Source: Chitinophagales bacterium (lineage in GTDB: Bacteria; Bacteroidota; Bacteroidia; Chitinophagales; JADIYW01). From it: a stretch of DNA of 64,000 bases. The stretch covers positions 248,001-312,000 of the forward strand of contig JACJXT010000012.1 of NCBI GenBank assembly GCA_020636535.1. The letters are read 5' to 3'. A program made the position numbers and the translations under genes. The notes under the pieces are model-generated. The model was given only the letters and a program-made list of their open reading frames with translations, had not been told where the DNA came from and ran no database searches. Positions within the stretch are counted from its first letter, which is position 1. Each line of letters opens with the position of its first letter. Below, in pieces: positions 16,198 through 25,408 of the stretch.

Positions 16198-18081
16198 CTA
16201 TTTAATTAAAAACTTTTCAGACGCAATTTTATCTTTTGTTATTAGTGAACCTATATAAACGCCTTTTGGAAGTGTAGATAATGAAATTTTATTGTTTGCA
16301 CTACTTACATGATTTTGGTAGTATATCTTTCCACTTAAATCTGATATAGAGAGTACTGCATCTATTGGCATTAAATTTGTTTGGTTTATATTCATAAATA
16401 AATATCCATTGGTATAATAAATAGAAAATTCATTTTTATTGGTAGTTATTTTTGTAGGAACATTGGTTCTTTTATAATAAGGGGCTAAAGGTGATTTTAG
16501 TTGAACTGTATCTACAACTTGTTGTGTTGGATATAAGTTACTTTGCTTGTCTTTAGTACACAATCTATATAAAAATCTTGGTGGATAATTATTTATATTA
16601 TAAGAACTATCTACATTCCAATAATTACAGCAAACAGAGTCATTATTAATTTCTAAAATACAATATCCTTTATTGTTTTGACCAATAAACTTACAATGTG
16701 GATTGTTTGGATAATACCAATTAGGATCAACTGAAAAAACATCACCATCGCCTAAACCATCAACTACAAATTCTACACCAAGTGTTTTATTGTTATTCAT
16801 ATATGGAGTAGTTCTATCCATTTCAATATTATATGCCATGAAGTTGTGAATATCTCCAGATACAACTACAAAATTTTCTATATTGTTTGATTTAATAGTA
16901 TCTAATAATTGTCTTCTTTCTAATGGATAGCCATCCCAACTTTCTGGATGTCTAATTTTTGAAAGCGGAAAGAGCAATTGTCCTATAAAAAAAGGAGAAA
17001 AAACAACTTGATTGGACAAAATTTTCCATTTTGCATTGCTATTTTTGAGTCCATCGCAAAGCCAATTGAGTTGTGTTTTACCAAGCATTGTTCTATCAGA
17101 ATCATCTATGTTTTCAATGTCGGCAGTGCCTAAAGCTGTAGTATTAAATGGACGAAGCAAAAAGCGTATATCTTGTCTGCTTCTATCCGTTCTATTGTCT
17201 ATAAAATAAAACTCTGCCAAATTACCAAAAGCTTTATTGGTATTAATATAGTTCGACCTATTGGCATCATCTCTCAAAGGCATCCACTCCATATATGCTT
17301 GTATCGCTGCTTGTTTTCTTACTAAGTAATCGCCTTGATATGGAAAATGTTTGGCAGCAGTATCTGCATTGGCATCATTAGCAAATTCATGGTCGTCCCA
17401 AATCGTCATAAAAGGATATTGTCGGTGTAAATCTCTAAGCGATTCGTCTAATCTATAATGTCCATATCTTGCTCTGTATCCATCTAAAGTATAAACTGCT
17501 TGTCTAGGAAAATTATATCTATTTAAAGTGTCAAATGTATTTGGATTAAAACCATCTTCATAAATATAGTCGCCTAAGTGTATTACTAAATCTACATTAT
17601 TTAAATTGTTGACTATATCGTAAGCATTATAATAAGCTCCTGCATAATTGGTACAACTAAAAAATGCTATTTTTAAGTTTTTAATAGAATCACTTTCACT
17701 AGGCAAAGTATGCGTTCTACCTCTTTGAGAGTAATTTTTACCTACATTAAATTCGTAATAATAATAAGTATTGGACATTAAATTTTGTACATCTACTTTT
17801 ACAGTGTAATCTTTAGTAGCATCAGTAGTAGTAGTACCTGCTTGTATTATTTCATTAAAGCTAGTATCTTTGGCAACTCTCCAATGTACTTCTTCATAAC
17901 TATTGTTGCTACTTACTCTTGTCCAAATAATAACACTATTAAAAGTTGGGTCTCCAGATGCAACACCATGGTAAAAAGGAAAGAGTGTTGAATCTGGAGT
18001 ACTCCTGTTTAATGGTTGAATAGGATTTTGACTTAACCCAACTAAATAATAAAGCATAATTAGGAATAAAGAGCATCTCAT
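16198..18081 (-). CDS. PhoD-like alkaline phosphatase with T9SS C-terminal signal
   Basis: The 627-residue protein has a signal peptide, the Fn3-like N-terminal domain of PhoD (about 25-130) and a metallophosphatase core with IHLGDYIYEDGF, MTIWDDHEFANDA and VVSGDIHNF metal-ligand blocks. PhoD enzymes cleave phosphate mono- and diesters using Ca and Fe. The last 80 or so residues form a type IX secretion sorting domain (beta-rich, with LPKGVYIGSLIT and ending EKFLIK), so it should be exported to the cell surface or medium. This tail is diagnostic for Bacteroidota and is not part of classical PhoD. It would supply phosphate outside the cell; no Pho regulatory site is evident. Confidence 0.9.
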   Translation of the reverse strand: MRCSLFLIMLYYLVGLSQNPIQPLNRSTPDSTLFPFYHGVASGDPTFNSVIIWTRVSSNNSYEEVHWRVAKDTSFNEIIQAGTTTTDATKDYTVKVDVQNLMSNTYYYYEFNVGKNYSQRGRTHTLPSESDSIKNLKIAFFSCTNYAGAYYNAYDIVNNLNNVDLVIHLGDYIYEDGFNPNTFDTLNRYNFPRQAVYTLDGYRARYGHYRLDESLRDLHRQYPFMTIWDDHEFANDANADTAAKHFPYQGDYLVRKQAAIQAYMEWMPLRDDANRSNYINTNKAFGNLAEFYFIDNRTDRSRQDIRFLLRPFNTTALGTADIENIDDSDRTMLGKTQLNWLCDGLKNSNAKWKILSNQVVFSPFFIGQLLFPLSKIRHPESWDGYPLERRQLLDTIKSNNIENFVVVSGDIHNFMAYNIEMDRTTPYMNNNKTLGVEFVVDGLGDGDVFSVDPNWYYPNNPHCKFIGQNNKGYCILEINNDSVCCNYWNVDSSYNINNYPPRFLYRLCTKDKQSNLYPTQQVVDTVQLKSPLAPYYKRTNVPTKITTNKNEFSIYYTNGYLFMNINQTNLMPIDAVLSISDLSGKIYYQNHVSSANNKISLSTLPKGVYIGSLITKDKIASEKFLIK

Positions 18082-18321
18082 AGGTAAGGTATATGAGATA
18101 AAGGTATATTATGAATTAAATAATTTTTTATACAAATAAATGTATTTGTCAAATTTTAAAAGGAATAAAAAACTATTTATATTAAATTTATTTACAATGC
18201 CTTATTGGGTTAATTTTATTTTTACTCAGTATTTACTATAAAAAACTATTAATCTTCAAAAAATTAGCGTTTTTTTTAGATTACAAAAAACTAGCATTGT
18301 CAAAAAAAACAGGCAATTTTA

Positions 18322-19140
18322 TTAAAAAGCATCTTGAAAAATTCTTTTAATGATTGGTGTGTATCCTACTGGCATTGTTCTTTGCATGCTGTCGGCAAGA
18401 TAAGTTTCAATACCAATTAACAATCTTTCGTCTTTATTTTTTATGGCTTTAATAATTTGTTTTGCAGCAGCTTTTGCAGAAGTTCTGCCAGCATTTTTTC
18501 TAAACTTTTCTACTAATTCATCAACCGTTTCTTTGTTGTCGTAATGAACACCATTTCGTACAATATTAGTATCAATACCACCAGGATGAACACAAGTTGT
18601 AGTAATATTTGTGCCTTCTAGTTCCATTCTAAGAGCTTCAGTAAAACCTCTTACTGCAAATTTTGTAGTACAGTAAGCCACTTGTTGTTTAACTCCTAGC
18701 AATCCAAATAAACTAGAAATATTTACAATGCTTGCTTCCGGTCTGTTTAACATACTATCAATAAAACCTTTGGTGTGTAGTACAACGCCCCATAAATTTA
18801 CATCAACAATATTTCTAAAATCTTCTACTTTAAGATCATTGAAATCTATAGTGCCTAAAGCATATCCAGCATTATTAATTAAAACATCTATATATCGATG
18901 TTTGTCTAATACTGTCGCCACAAAATTATTAATAGCACTTTCATCACTAACATCTACTACAAAATACTCGCATTGATTCCCTTTGTTTACAATATTCGTA
19001 GCTGTTTCTGCTATAGTATCTTTGTTCTTATCAGAAATAATAACTAATGCACCAGCATCAGATAATTGATATGCCATTTCTCGTCCCATTCCAGAACCAG
19101 CTCCAGTAATTACAGCTATTTTGTTTTTAAATGATTTCAT
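18322..19140 (-). CDS. SDR family NAD(P)-dependent oxidoreductase
   Basis: A classical short-chain dehydrogenase of 272 residues with the cofactor loop TGAGSGMGRE, the NNAG structural motif and the catalytic Ser ... YCTTK (YxxxK) pair in SSLFGLLGVKQQVAYCTTK. The substrate cannot be read from the sequence; relatives act on fatty acyl, sterol-like or acetoin-type compounds. It is cytoplasmic, with no signal peptide. It stands alone, divergent from the YceI gene. The 240 bases between it and the PhoD gene hold only A/T-rich sequence. Confidence 0.9.
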   Translation of the reverse strand: MKSFKNKIAVITGAGSGMGREMAYQLSDAGALVIISDKNKDTIAETATNIVNKGNQCEYFVVDVSDESAINNFVATVLDKHRYIDVLINNAGYALGTIDFNDLKVEDFRNIVDVNLWGVVLHTKGFIDSMLNRPEASIVNISSLFGLLGVKQQVAYCTTKFAVRGFTEALRMELEGTNITTTCVHPGGIDTNIVRNGVHYDNKETVDELVEKFRKNAGRTSAKAAAKQIIKAIKNKDERLLIGIETYLADSMQRTMPVGYTPIIKRIFQDAF

Positions 19141-19335
19141 TTTTATGTTTTAGATAAGCTAAATCTACAAATGAATTTTTAAAGTTGTTTAAAACCACAT
19201 TGATTTTTATCTTTTGTTTAGTAAATTTTAATTGTGTATTTATTTACAATTTTTAACATACAATTAAAACAAAATACTTCAACTTTGTGTTCTTAAACAT
19301 AGAACCTTTACTAACGAGGAAATTAAAATTAAAAG

Positions 19336-19932
19336 ATGATAAAAAATTTAAGTAAAATAGGATTGGTTTTATTGTGTGCAGTGTTGACTGTAAGTGCAAC
19401 TGGTCAAACAAACTTTGCTATAGATACCAAGAAAAGTACATTAGCATGGGAAGGTAAAAAGATTACAGGCAAACACAATGGCAATGTAGATATTAAGAGT
19501 GGTACTTTAGTTATTAAGAATAACAATATTGCAGGTGGAAATTTTGTTATAGATATGAATTCAATAACATGTGCTGATATTGAGAATGAAGAGTATAACA
19601 AAAAATTAGTGGGTCATTTAAAAAATGATGACTTCTTTGCAACCGAAAAGTATCCAACTGCGTCTTTAGTATTGAAAAAAATTAAGCGATATAAAAGCGA
19701 AGCTGGAAAGTATGAATTGACAGCAGATTTAACGATTAAAGGAATTACAAAGTCAATTGTATTTCCTGCGAAATTGACAAAAACTGGCAATACTTACAAA
19801 GCAACAGCAAACATTACAATAGATAGAACTTTATGGAATATTCAATATGGTTCATCTAAGTTCTTTGATGCTCTTGGAGATAAAGCAATAAAAGATGACA
19901 TTAATTTTAATGTAGAATTGCAAACAAAATAG
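19336..19932 (+). CDS. YceI family periplasmic protein
   Basis: The 198-residue protein has a signal peptide (to about residue 24, VSATGQT) and a YceI lipocalin-like beta-barrel that in known members binds a polyprenoid. Visible landmarks are STLAWEGKKITGKHNG, GGNFVIDMNSITC, HLKNDDFF and a late LTIKGITKSI. YceI proteins are periplasmic and often stress-linked; the ligand here is not known. The gene has its own terminator and no partner. Confidence 0.92.
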   Translation: MIKNLSKIGLVLLCAVLTVSATGQTNFAIDTKKSTLAWEGKKITGKHNGNVDIKSGTLVIKNNNIAGGNFVIDMNSITCADIENEEYNKKLVGHLKNDDFFATEKYPTASLVLKKIKRYKSEAGKYELTADLTIKGITKSIVFPAKLTKTGNTYKATANITIDRTLWNIQYGSSKFFDALGDKAIKDDINFNVELQTK

Positions 19933-19945
19933 TATCTTTACAATA

Positions 19946-19978
19946 AATTGTTTAGTGCAATGCTAAACAATTGGTTTT
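19946..19978 (+). terminator. rho-independent terminator after the YceI gene
   Basis: Perfect 10-bp arms AATTGTTTAG and CTAAACAATT around a seven-base loop are followed by GGTTTTT. Confidence 0.85.
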
Positions 19979-20001
19979 TCATAGTTTTATGGTTTTTGTG
20001 G

Positions 20002-20027
20002 TTAATCCCGTCTTTCGACGGGATTAA
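20002..20027 (-). terminator. 11-bp hairpin capped by GAAA (minus strand), between convergent genes
   Basis: The arms TTAATCCCGTC and GACGGGATTAA pair perfectly; the loop reads TTTC on the plus strand and GAAA on the minus strand. It lies 12 bases past the stop of the minus-strand gene ending at 20040. No good U-run follows in either direction, so it may be a 3'-end stabiliser and not a terminator. Confidence 0.6.
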
Positions 20028-20039
20028 TCATTTCTAGTG

Positions 20040-20597
20040 TTATATATGATGAATTACAGCCAACTGTTCGTTGCTAAAGAAATTATGTTGTGCTAATTCC
20101 AATAGTACAAGTTCAGCATCTTGTTGTTCAATACCTCTTGCAAAAACAACTTCTTTATTAGGTGTATTAAATTTTAATACAGTTCTATTTCGTTCTATCC
20201 AGCTTTGGTTTCTTTTTACTTTGTAAATTTCTTTATCAATTCTTAAGTTGCTAATTTCTTGTATTGGATAAAAATTTCTTCTATAAAAAAAAATAAGTGG
20301 TTTGTCTGTAATTAAATACTCGTTGGTAATGATTACTCGTTCTCTACCAAAAAACATCCAAATAAAAATAGAAACACCAATAGTGCCTATAAACGACCAC
20401 GATGCAATAATAAGGAGCAATAAAACTTTAGTCCAATAACCATGTCCACTAATACTATAACGAATTAAATAAAATAAACCAAAGCACCACAAAATACTAG
20501 CAGCAATCATAATAAGCAATCGATATTTGCTCTTTCTCAAAGGTAAAATGAAAGACAAACTATCTTTAGTTGATTTTATTTTTACGCGTTTTCTCAA
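20040..20597 (-). CDS. small membrane protein with PH-like C-terminal region
   Basis: The 185-residue protein is not recognised with confidence. It has a basic N-terminus, two membrane segments (about 28-48 and 57-85) and a soluble half with alternating strands (ERVIITNEYLITDKP, YPIQEISNLRIDKEIY, ending in an acidic helix), reminiscent of bacterial PH-like (DUF304-type) domains. The start is a TTG at 20597; an in-frame stop lies just upstream and no ATG is available nearby. It is divergent from gyrB and convergent with the YceI gene. Confidence 0.7.
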   Translation of the reverse strand: MRKRVKIKSTKDSLSFILPLRKSKYRLLIMIAASILWCFGLFYLIRYSISGHGYWTKVLLLLIIASWSFIGTIGVSIFIWMFFGRERVIITNEYLITDKPLIFFYRRNFYPIQEISNLRIDKEIYKVKRNQSWIERNRTVLKFNTPNKEVVFARGIEQQDAELVLLELAQHNFFSNEQLAVIHHI

Positions 20598-20847
20598 GGT
20601 TAATCTTATTGGCTAATTTATAAATTTATTTCAATTATAAATAAGTAGCAATGTATTTTAACTAAAAATATAGAAAGCAAACAAGAAGAACTAGCTAGCA
20701 CAATAAAACACTATTCAAAGCAATATAACATTCTTTATTTTTAAATATTCAAAATACTCAAAACAAGTATACTAAATAATTTTATTTTTAACCTTTTTTT
20801 GTGGATAAAAGCCATAGTAAAACCAATGCTTTACCAGCATTTTTTCG

Positions 20848-20855
20848 TATCTTTG
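20848..20855 (+). promoter_or_regulatory. -7 promoter box (TATCTTTG) of gyrB
   Basis: TATCTTTG fits the consensus and lies 17 bases before the gyrB ATG. No convincing -33 element is seen at the right distance. Confidence 0.65.
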
Positions 20856-20872
20856 TTACTTAATAATTTTGA

Positions 20873-22834
20873 ATGAGCGAAGACAATAAAGATATAGAAA
20901 ATAAAGGATATAGTGCCGATAATATTCGTGCCTTAGAAGGTTTGGAAGCAGTAAGAATGCGTCCTGGTATGTATGTTGGTGGTACCGACTTAAGAGCTTT
21001 ACATCACTTAGTTAACGAAGTATTAGATAACTCTATCGATGAAGCTTTAGCTGGCTATTGCGATAAAATTGAAATTACCATTCACAGCAACAACAGTATT
21101 ACTGTAAAAGACAATGGTAGAGGTATTCCTGTAGATATTCATAAAGAAAAAGGTGTTTCTGCTTTAGAAGTAGTAATGACCAATCTACACGCAGGTGGTA
21201 AATTCGACAAAAACAACTATAAAGTTTCTGGTGGTTTAAATGGTGTGGGTGTTTCTTGCGTTAATGCTTTGTCATCACATTTAACAGCAACAGTACACAG
21301 AAACGGAAAAGAGTACATACAAGAATATTCAAAAGGAGAGCCATTATATCCAACTAAAGAAATTGGTACAGCAAACGATACAGGTACTATGGTTACTTTT
21401 TTAGCAGATGATACCATTTTTGATGAAGTAAACTACAAGTACGAAACTTTAGCTAATCGTTTAAGAGAAATGTCTTTCTTAAACAAGAATGTGCGTATTA
21501 CGCTTACTGATGAAAGAGAAGTTGATGATAATGGCAATCCAAAAAGTAATACCTTTTATTCTGAAAACGGATTGGTAGAATTTGTTCAATACATTGATGC
21601 TAGTAAAACACCAATCATTAATGAACCAATTTATGTAACAGCTTCGCAAGATGATGTTCATGTAGAAGTAGCTATGCAATACAATACAGGATATTCCGAA
21701 GTGATACAATCTTACGCTAACAATATCAATACTTATAATGGCGGAACACATGTGTCTGGTTTTAAAAGAGCCATTACACATTATTTCAAAAAATATGCAG
21801 ATGCCAACGGATTCTTTAGCAAGTTAAAATTTGCTGTTTCTGGCGAAGATTTTAGAGAAGGATTATCTGCTGTTATTTCTATAAAAATTCCAAATCCACA
21901 GTTTAAAAGTCAAACTAAAGACGAAGTTACCAATTCAGAATTGTCAGGTATTGTTTCTGCTTGTGTAGGTAATGCCTTAGAAATCTACTTAGAAGAAAAT
22001 CCAAAACAAGCAAGAACTATAATTGATAAGGTAATTATTGCTGCTACAGCTAGACATGCTGCTAGAAAAGCTAGAGAATTAGTTCAACGAAAAAGTGTTT
22101 TGTCTGGAAGTGGTTTGCCTGGAAAACTTGCCGATTGCTCTGAAAAAGATCCATCGCTTTGCGAAATTTACTTAGTAGAGGGTGACTCTGCTGGTGGTAC
22201 TGCAAAACAAGGTCGTAATAGAAATTATCAAGCCATTATGCCTTTGCGTGGTAAAATTCTAAATGTAGAAAAAGCACTCGAACACAAAATCTACGACAAC
22301 GAAGAAATCAAAAACATTTTTACAGCATTAGGTGTTACTAGAGGAACAGAAGACGACGATAAAGCACTCAATACTGTAAAACTTAGGTATCACAAAATTA
22401 TTATCATGTGTGATGCCGATGTCGATGGTTCGCATATTACTACACTTATCCTAACTTTCTTTTTTAGATATATGCGAGAATTGGTAGAAAAAGGATATGT
22501 ATATATTGCCAATCCACCATTATACTTAGTTAAAAAAGGCAATAAACAACAATATGCTTGGACAGAAAAACAACGCTTAACAGCTATTAAAGAAATTGCT
22601 GGTGATGCCAAAGAAGATAGTGTACATGTACAACGATATAAAGGTTTAGGTGAGATGAATGCTGAACAATTATGGTCAACTACCATGAATCCAGAAACCA
22701 GAACGCTAATGCAAGTTACCATAGACAATGCAGCTGAAGCTGATAGAATTTTCTCTATGTTAATGGGCGATGAAGTTCCACCAAGAAGAGAATTTATAGA
22801 AACACATGCTACTTATGCTAAAATTGATGTTTAA
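20873..22834 (+). CDS. gyrB: DNA gyrase subunit B
   Basis: The 653-residue ATPase subunit of gyrase works with GyrA to introduce negative supercoils. All domains are present: GHKL ATPase (DNGRGIPVDIHKEKG and GGLNGVGVSCVNA), transducer with the QTK loop (FKSQTKDEV), and TOPRIM (VEGDSAGGTAKQGRNR, CDADVDGSHI). The N-terminus ALEGLEAVRMRPGMYVGG and the spacing are GyrB-like and not the ParE type of this phylum. The length matches the short GyrB form that lacks the E. coli insertion. gyrA is not in the window. The double-SDR gene follows after six bases. Confidence 0.94.
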   Translation: MSEDNKDIENKGYSADNIRALEGLEAVRMRPGMYVGGTDLRALHHLVNEVLDNSIDEALAGYCDKIEITIHSNNSITVKDNGRGIPVDIHKEKGVSALEVVMTNLHAGGKFDKNNYKVSGGLNGVGVSCVNALSSHLTATVHRNGKEYIQEYSKGEPLYPTKEIGTANDTGTMVTFLADDTIFDEVNYKYETLANRLREMSFLNKNVRITLTDEREVDDNGNPKSNTFYSENGLVEFVQYIDASKTPIINEPIYVTASQDDVHVEVAMQYNTGYSEVIQSYANNINTYNGGTHVSGFKRAITHYFKKYADANGFFSKLKFAVSGEDFREGLSAVISIKIPNPQFKSQTKDEVTNSELSGIVSACVGNALEIYLEENPKQARTIIDKVIIAATARHAARKARELVQRKSVLSGSGLPGKLADCSEKDPSLCEIYLVEGDSAGGTAKQGRNRNYQAIMPLRGKILNVEKALEHKIYDNEEIKNIFTALGVTRGTEDDDKALNTVKLRYHKIIIMCDADVDGSHITTLILTFFFRYMRELVEKGYVYIANPPLYLVKKGNKQQYAWTEKQRLTAIKEIAGDAKEDSVHVQRYKGLGEMNAEQLWSTTMNPETRTLMQVTIDNAAEADRIFSMLMGDEVPPRREFIETHATYAKIDV

Positions 22835-22840
22835 GTTGCT

Positions 22841-24871
22841 ATGAAAAAAGCTGTACTTACAGGAGCTGCTGGTCATATTGGTTTTAATGTTGCTCAACAG
22901 TTATTAGAAAAAAAATATGAACTTACTTTATTGGTTCGTAGTATTAATACTAATGTTATTGAATTACAAAACCAAGGAGCAACTGTTGTACCATGCAATT
23001 TATTTCAACCAGAATCGTACGAACAATATTTAAACAATATTGATGTTTTATTTCATTTAGCTGCAGAAAATACTACAGCTATGGCAAATGCTGCTAGTGT
23101 ATTAAGCAACAGCATCGATTTAACGAAAACAGTACTACAAACTTGTTTAAAACAAAGTGTTCCTACAGTTGTTTATACAAGTTCTGTTGTAGTCATTGGC
23201 AGAAGTACTGACAAAAATATTCTGCTAAACGAAACCAATCTTACTACAACAGCAGAAAGTCCTTATGTAGAAGGAAAACTACAAGCAGAACAGTTTGTTA
23301 CACAATTCATCCAAGAAAACAATATTGATGTTCGTAGAGTTTATCCAAGTTGGGTTGTTGGTAGTGGCGATGCAAAACTAACACCTCCACATAAAGTTGT
23401 CAAAGATTTTATAACAAAAAGCCAACCATTCTATTTTGATGGTGGTGTATCTATTGCAGATGTAAAAGATGTTGCCTACGGACATATTGCTGCTTACGAA
23501 AGAGGCGAGAAAAACGGTTCGTATATTCTTTCTGGTGATAATATTACATTCAAAGAATTATATCAAATTTTATCATCGTATTCGCATCAAAAAATGCCAA
23601 AAATAAAACTACCTAAGTGGTTTATTTATATAGCAGCATGGATTTTACAAAAAGCATTAAAACTAATAGGCAAAGAATCACCTATTAGTCCAGAATATGT
23701 ACAAACAGTGGTAGGCAATTATTCTTGGTATGATAGTACTAAAGCACAAAAAGAGCTTGGTTTTAAAATCACTAAAGCCAACAACAGTTTAAAACCAGTT
23801 GTTCAAGATTCGTATAAAAGAATGGCAGGTACTTTATTACTAGGAAAACAAACCAAAACACTACCCACTTTAGCTCCAAATACTAGCGAAGATATTTTGT
23901 TGATTACAGGAGTTCCTGGTTGGTTAGGCAATAGAATGATAGACATTTTAATTAATGGCGACAGATTTGGCAATTATCGTTCTAATAGAAAAGTTAGAGT
24001 TTTAATTGAACCAAGATTTAAAGCTTATATCAACTTACCAAGCAATTACGAAATTGTATATGGAGATATTACCAATGCTGATGATATGCTACAAATTACA
24101 AAAGGAGTAAAAACAGTTTTTCATTTAGCAGGAGCTATTTATCCTAAAAATATTGATGTATTATACAAAGTAAACGAACAAGGCACTAAAAATTTAGTCG
24201 ATGCTTGTATTGCCAACAGCGTAGATAGATTTATATATATGAGTACCGATTCTACTTGTGGTCATGGTACCAAAGCACAACCTATTTTTGATGAAAATAC
24301 CAAAGCGACACCTTATAAGAATTATGGTAAAAGTAAATATGCTGGCGAAAAATATGTATTAGATAAAACTGCTGAAGGAAAAATAAAAGGAACAAGTTTA
24401 AGAGGTTTTTGGTTTTTTGGTCCATTTGCACCAGACCGACAATTAAACTTTGTCAATATGTTTTATTGGCCACGACAAATTGTATTTGGCAATGGCAAAA
24501 ACTTAAGAAGCATTTCTCATGTAGATAATATTATTAGCGCATTTTTTGAAGCAGAGAACAATGAAAAATCTGTAGGCAATTGGTATTGGATAGGCAACGA
24601 CCAACCATTTTTAACTGTAGATAATATTTATCAAGCTATAGCAAACGCATTAGGTGTAAAATACAAACCATTGTATGTACCTAAATTTGTATGTAGATTA
24701 CTAGAACTATTCGATAGCGTTTTAGGTAAGTTCAACTACTTACAACCAACTATACACGCAGCAGGTAAATTTGACTACGACATAGCTGGCACTATAGACA
24801 AAGCCAAATCAGACTTTGGTTACGAGCCAAAAGTAACACTAGAAGACGCCGCAAAAGAGCTAGCAAAGTAA
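22841..24871 (+). CDS. two fused NAD-dependent epimerase/reductase (extended SDR) domains
   Basis: The 676-residue protein contains two complete extended-SDR units in one chain. Unit one (about 1-335) has LTGAAGHIGFNVAQQLL, VYTSSVVVIG and the catalytic YVEGK. Unit two (about 350-676) has ITGVPGWLGNRMID, YMSTDSTCGHG and the catalytic YGKSK. Both keep the Tyr-Lys pair, so both look active. The relatives are dihydroflavonol reductase and 3-beta-HSD-like enzymes, which reduce or oxidise hydroxy groups; the substrate is unknown. The gene follows gyrB after six bases and may be co-transcribed. No stop or frameshift marks the junction. Confidence 0.85.
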   Translation: MKKAVLTGAAGHIGFNVAQQLLEKKYELTLLVRSINTNVIELQNQGATVVPCNLFQPESYEQYLNNIDVLFHLAAENTTAMANAASVLSNSIDLTKTVLQTCLKQSVPTVVYTSSVVVIGRSTDKNILLNETNLTTTAESPYVEGKLQAEQFVTQFIQENNIDVRRVYPSWVVGSGDAKLTPPHKVVKDFITKSQPFYFDGGVSIADVKDVAYGHIAAYERGEKNGSYILSGDNITFKELYQILSSYSHQKMPKIKLPKWFIYIAAWILQKALKLIGKESPISPEYVQTVVGNYSWYDSTKAQKELGFKITKANNSLKPVVQDSYKRMAGTLLLGKQTKTLPTLAPNTSEDILLITGVPGWLGNRMIDILINGDRFGNYRSNRKVRVLIEPRFKAYINLPSNYEIVYGDITNADDMLQITKGVKTVFHLAGAIYPKNIDVLYKVNEQGTKNLVDACIANSVDRFIYMSTDSTCGHGTKAQPIFDENTKATPYKNYGKSKYAGEKYVLDKTAEGKIKGTSLRGFWFFGPFAPDRQLNFVNMFYWPRQIVFGNGKNLRSISHVDNIISAFFEAENNEKSVGNWYWIGNDQPFLTVDNIYQAIANALGVKYKPLYVPKFVCRLLELFDSVLGKFNYLQPTIHAAGKFDYDIAGTIDKAKSDFGYEPKVTLEDAAKELAK

Positions 24872-24878
24872 AATACCC

Positions 24879-24951
24879 GTCATTCTCAACCTGCCTGCGG
24901 TAGACCAGATAAATTTCTTCGTTATACTACGAAATTTTCTGGAATGATACG
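24879..24951 (-). repeat. dispersed palindrome with nested insertion
   Basis: It opens CGTCATTCT and closes GGAATGATACG on the plus strand. The inner part (about 24908-24942) is the inverted relative of 6185-6234. About 19 bases (TCAACCTGCCTGCGGTAGA) appear inserted in one arm compared with that copy. Confidence 0.7.
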
Positions 24952-25069
24952 CCATTGCTGAATGGTTATTTGTTTATAATAAATAACCTGAGTTCGGTTT
25001 TAAAAATATCTAAAAATTTTATAAGTGCTTAATTTATATTGTACTAGTTGTATGTTTTAGTAACTTAAT

Positions 25070-25084
25070 AAGTGCGTAGCACTT
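25070..25084. repeat. mini-hairpin with GC-GTA-GC core (copy 1)
   Basis: The arms AAGTGC and GCACTT close a GTA loop. It is one of three hairpins with the same GCGTAGC core within 165 bases. Confidence 0.6.
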
Positions 25085-25117
25085 CAACTTTATTAGAAAT
25101 GATTGAAAATTTATAAA

Positions 25118-25134
25118 ATACAGCGTAGCTGTAT
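25118..25134. repeat. mini-hairpin with GC-GTA-GC core (copy 2)
   Basis: The arms ATACAGC and GCTGTAT close a GTA loop. The arm sequence differs from copy 1 while the core is the same, so the pairing is conserved and not the sequence. Confidence 0.6.
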
Positions 25135-25214
25135 TACCTTTAAAATCTGCTTAAATCTAAATTGTTGATAAACAGTATTTTACAATAACTTTTAAACCGA
25201 ACTCAGGTTAGTAA

Positions 25215-25233
25215 TGCGTGGCGTAGCTACGCA
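25215..25233. repeat. mini-hairpin with GC-GTA-GC core (copy 3)
   Basis: The arms TGCGTGGC and GCTACGCA (one G-U pair) close a GTA loop, just outside the right end of the MITE-like element. Confidence 0.6.
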
Positions 25234-25378
25234 ACCTTAAAAACAAACAAAATGAAAACCTATTTTCACTAATGCCTAATTTGGGTTAAAACCTATTTTT
25301 AAGTTAAATTATTATAAATCAACCAATAGAAACATTACTTTTAAACACACTTAATTAGTTTAATAAGCGTTATTATAG

Positions 25379-25386
25379 TATCTTTG
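25379..25386 (+). promoter_or_regulatory. -7 promoter box (TATCTTTG) of the envelope cluster
   Basis: TATCTTTG lies 22 bases before the TTG start at 25409. It is the only clear promoter seen upstream of the run of six same-strand genes to 31654. Confidence 0.65.
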
Positions 25387-25408
25387 GAAACTTTTTATTG
25401 CTCATTTT

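Larger units (their letters stand above)
24986..25208. mobile_element. MITE-like element with 15-bp terminal inverted repeats
   Basis: The ends are ACCTGAGTTCGGTTT at 24986-25000 and its exact inverse complement at 25194-25208. The two bases outside each end are TA, as expected for a TA target duplication of IS630/Tc1-mariner type. The 223 bases between hold no gene. Two small hairpins with GTA loops lie inside (25070-25084 and 25118-25134). The rest of the gap 24872-25408 holds the palindrome at 24879-24951, one more small hairpin at 25215-25233 and the promoter at 25379. Confidence 0.65.

Noticed and set aside
24984..25210. Complete insertion sequence
   Set aside because: There are inverted ends and TA flanks but no transposase frame, so only a non-autonomous element is supported.
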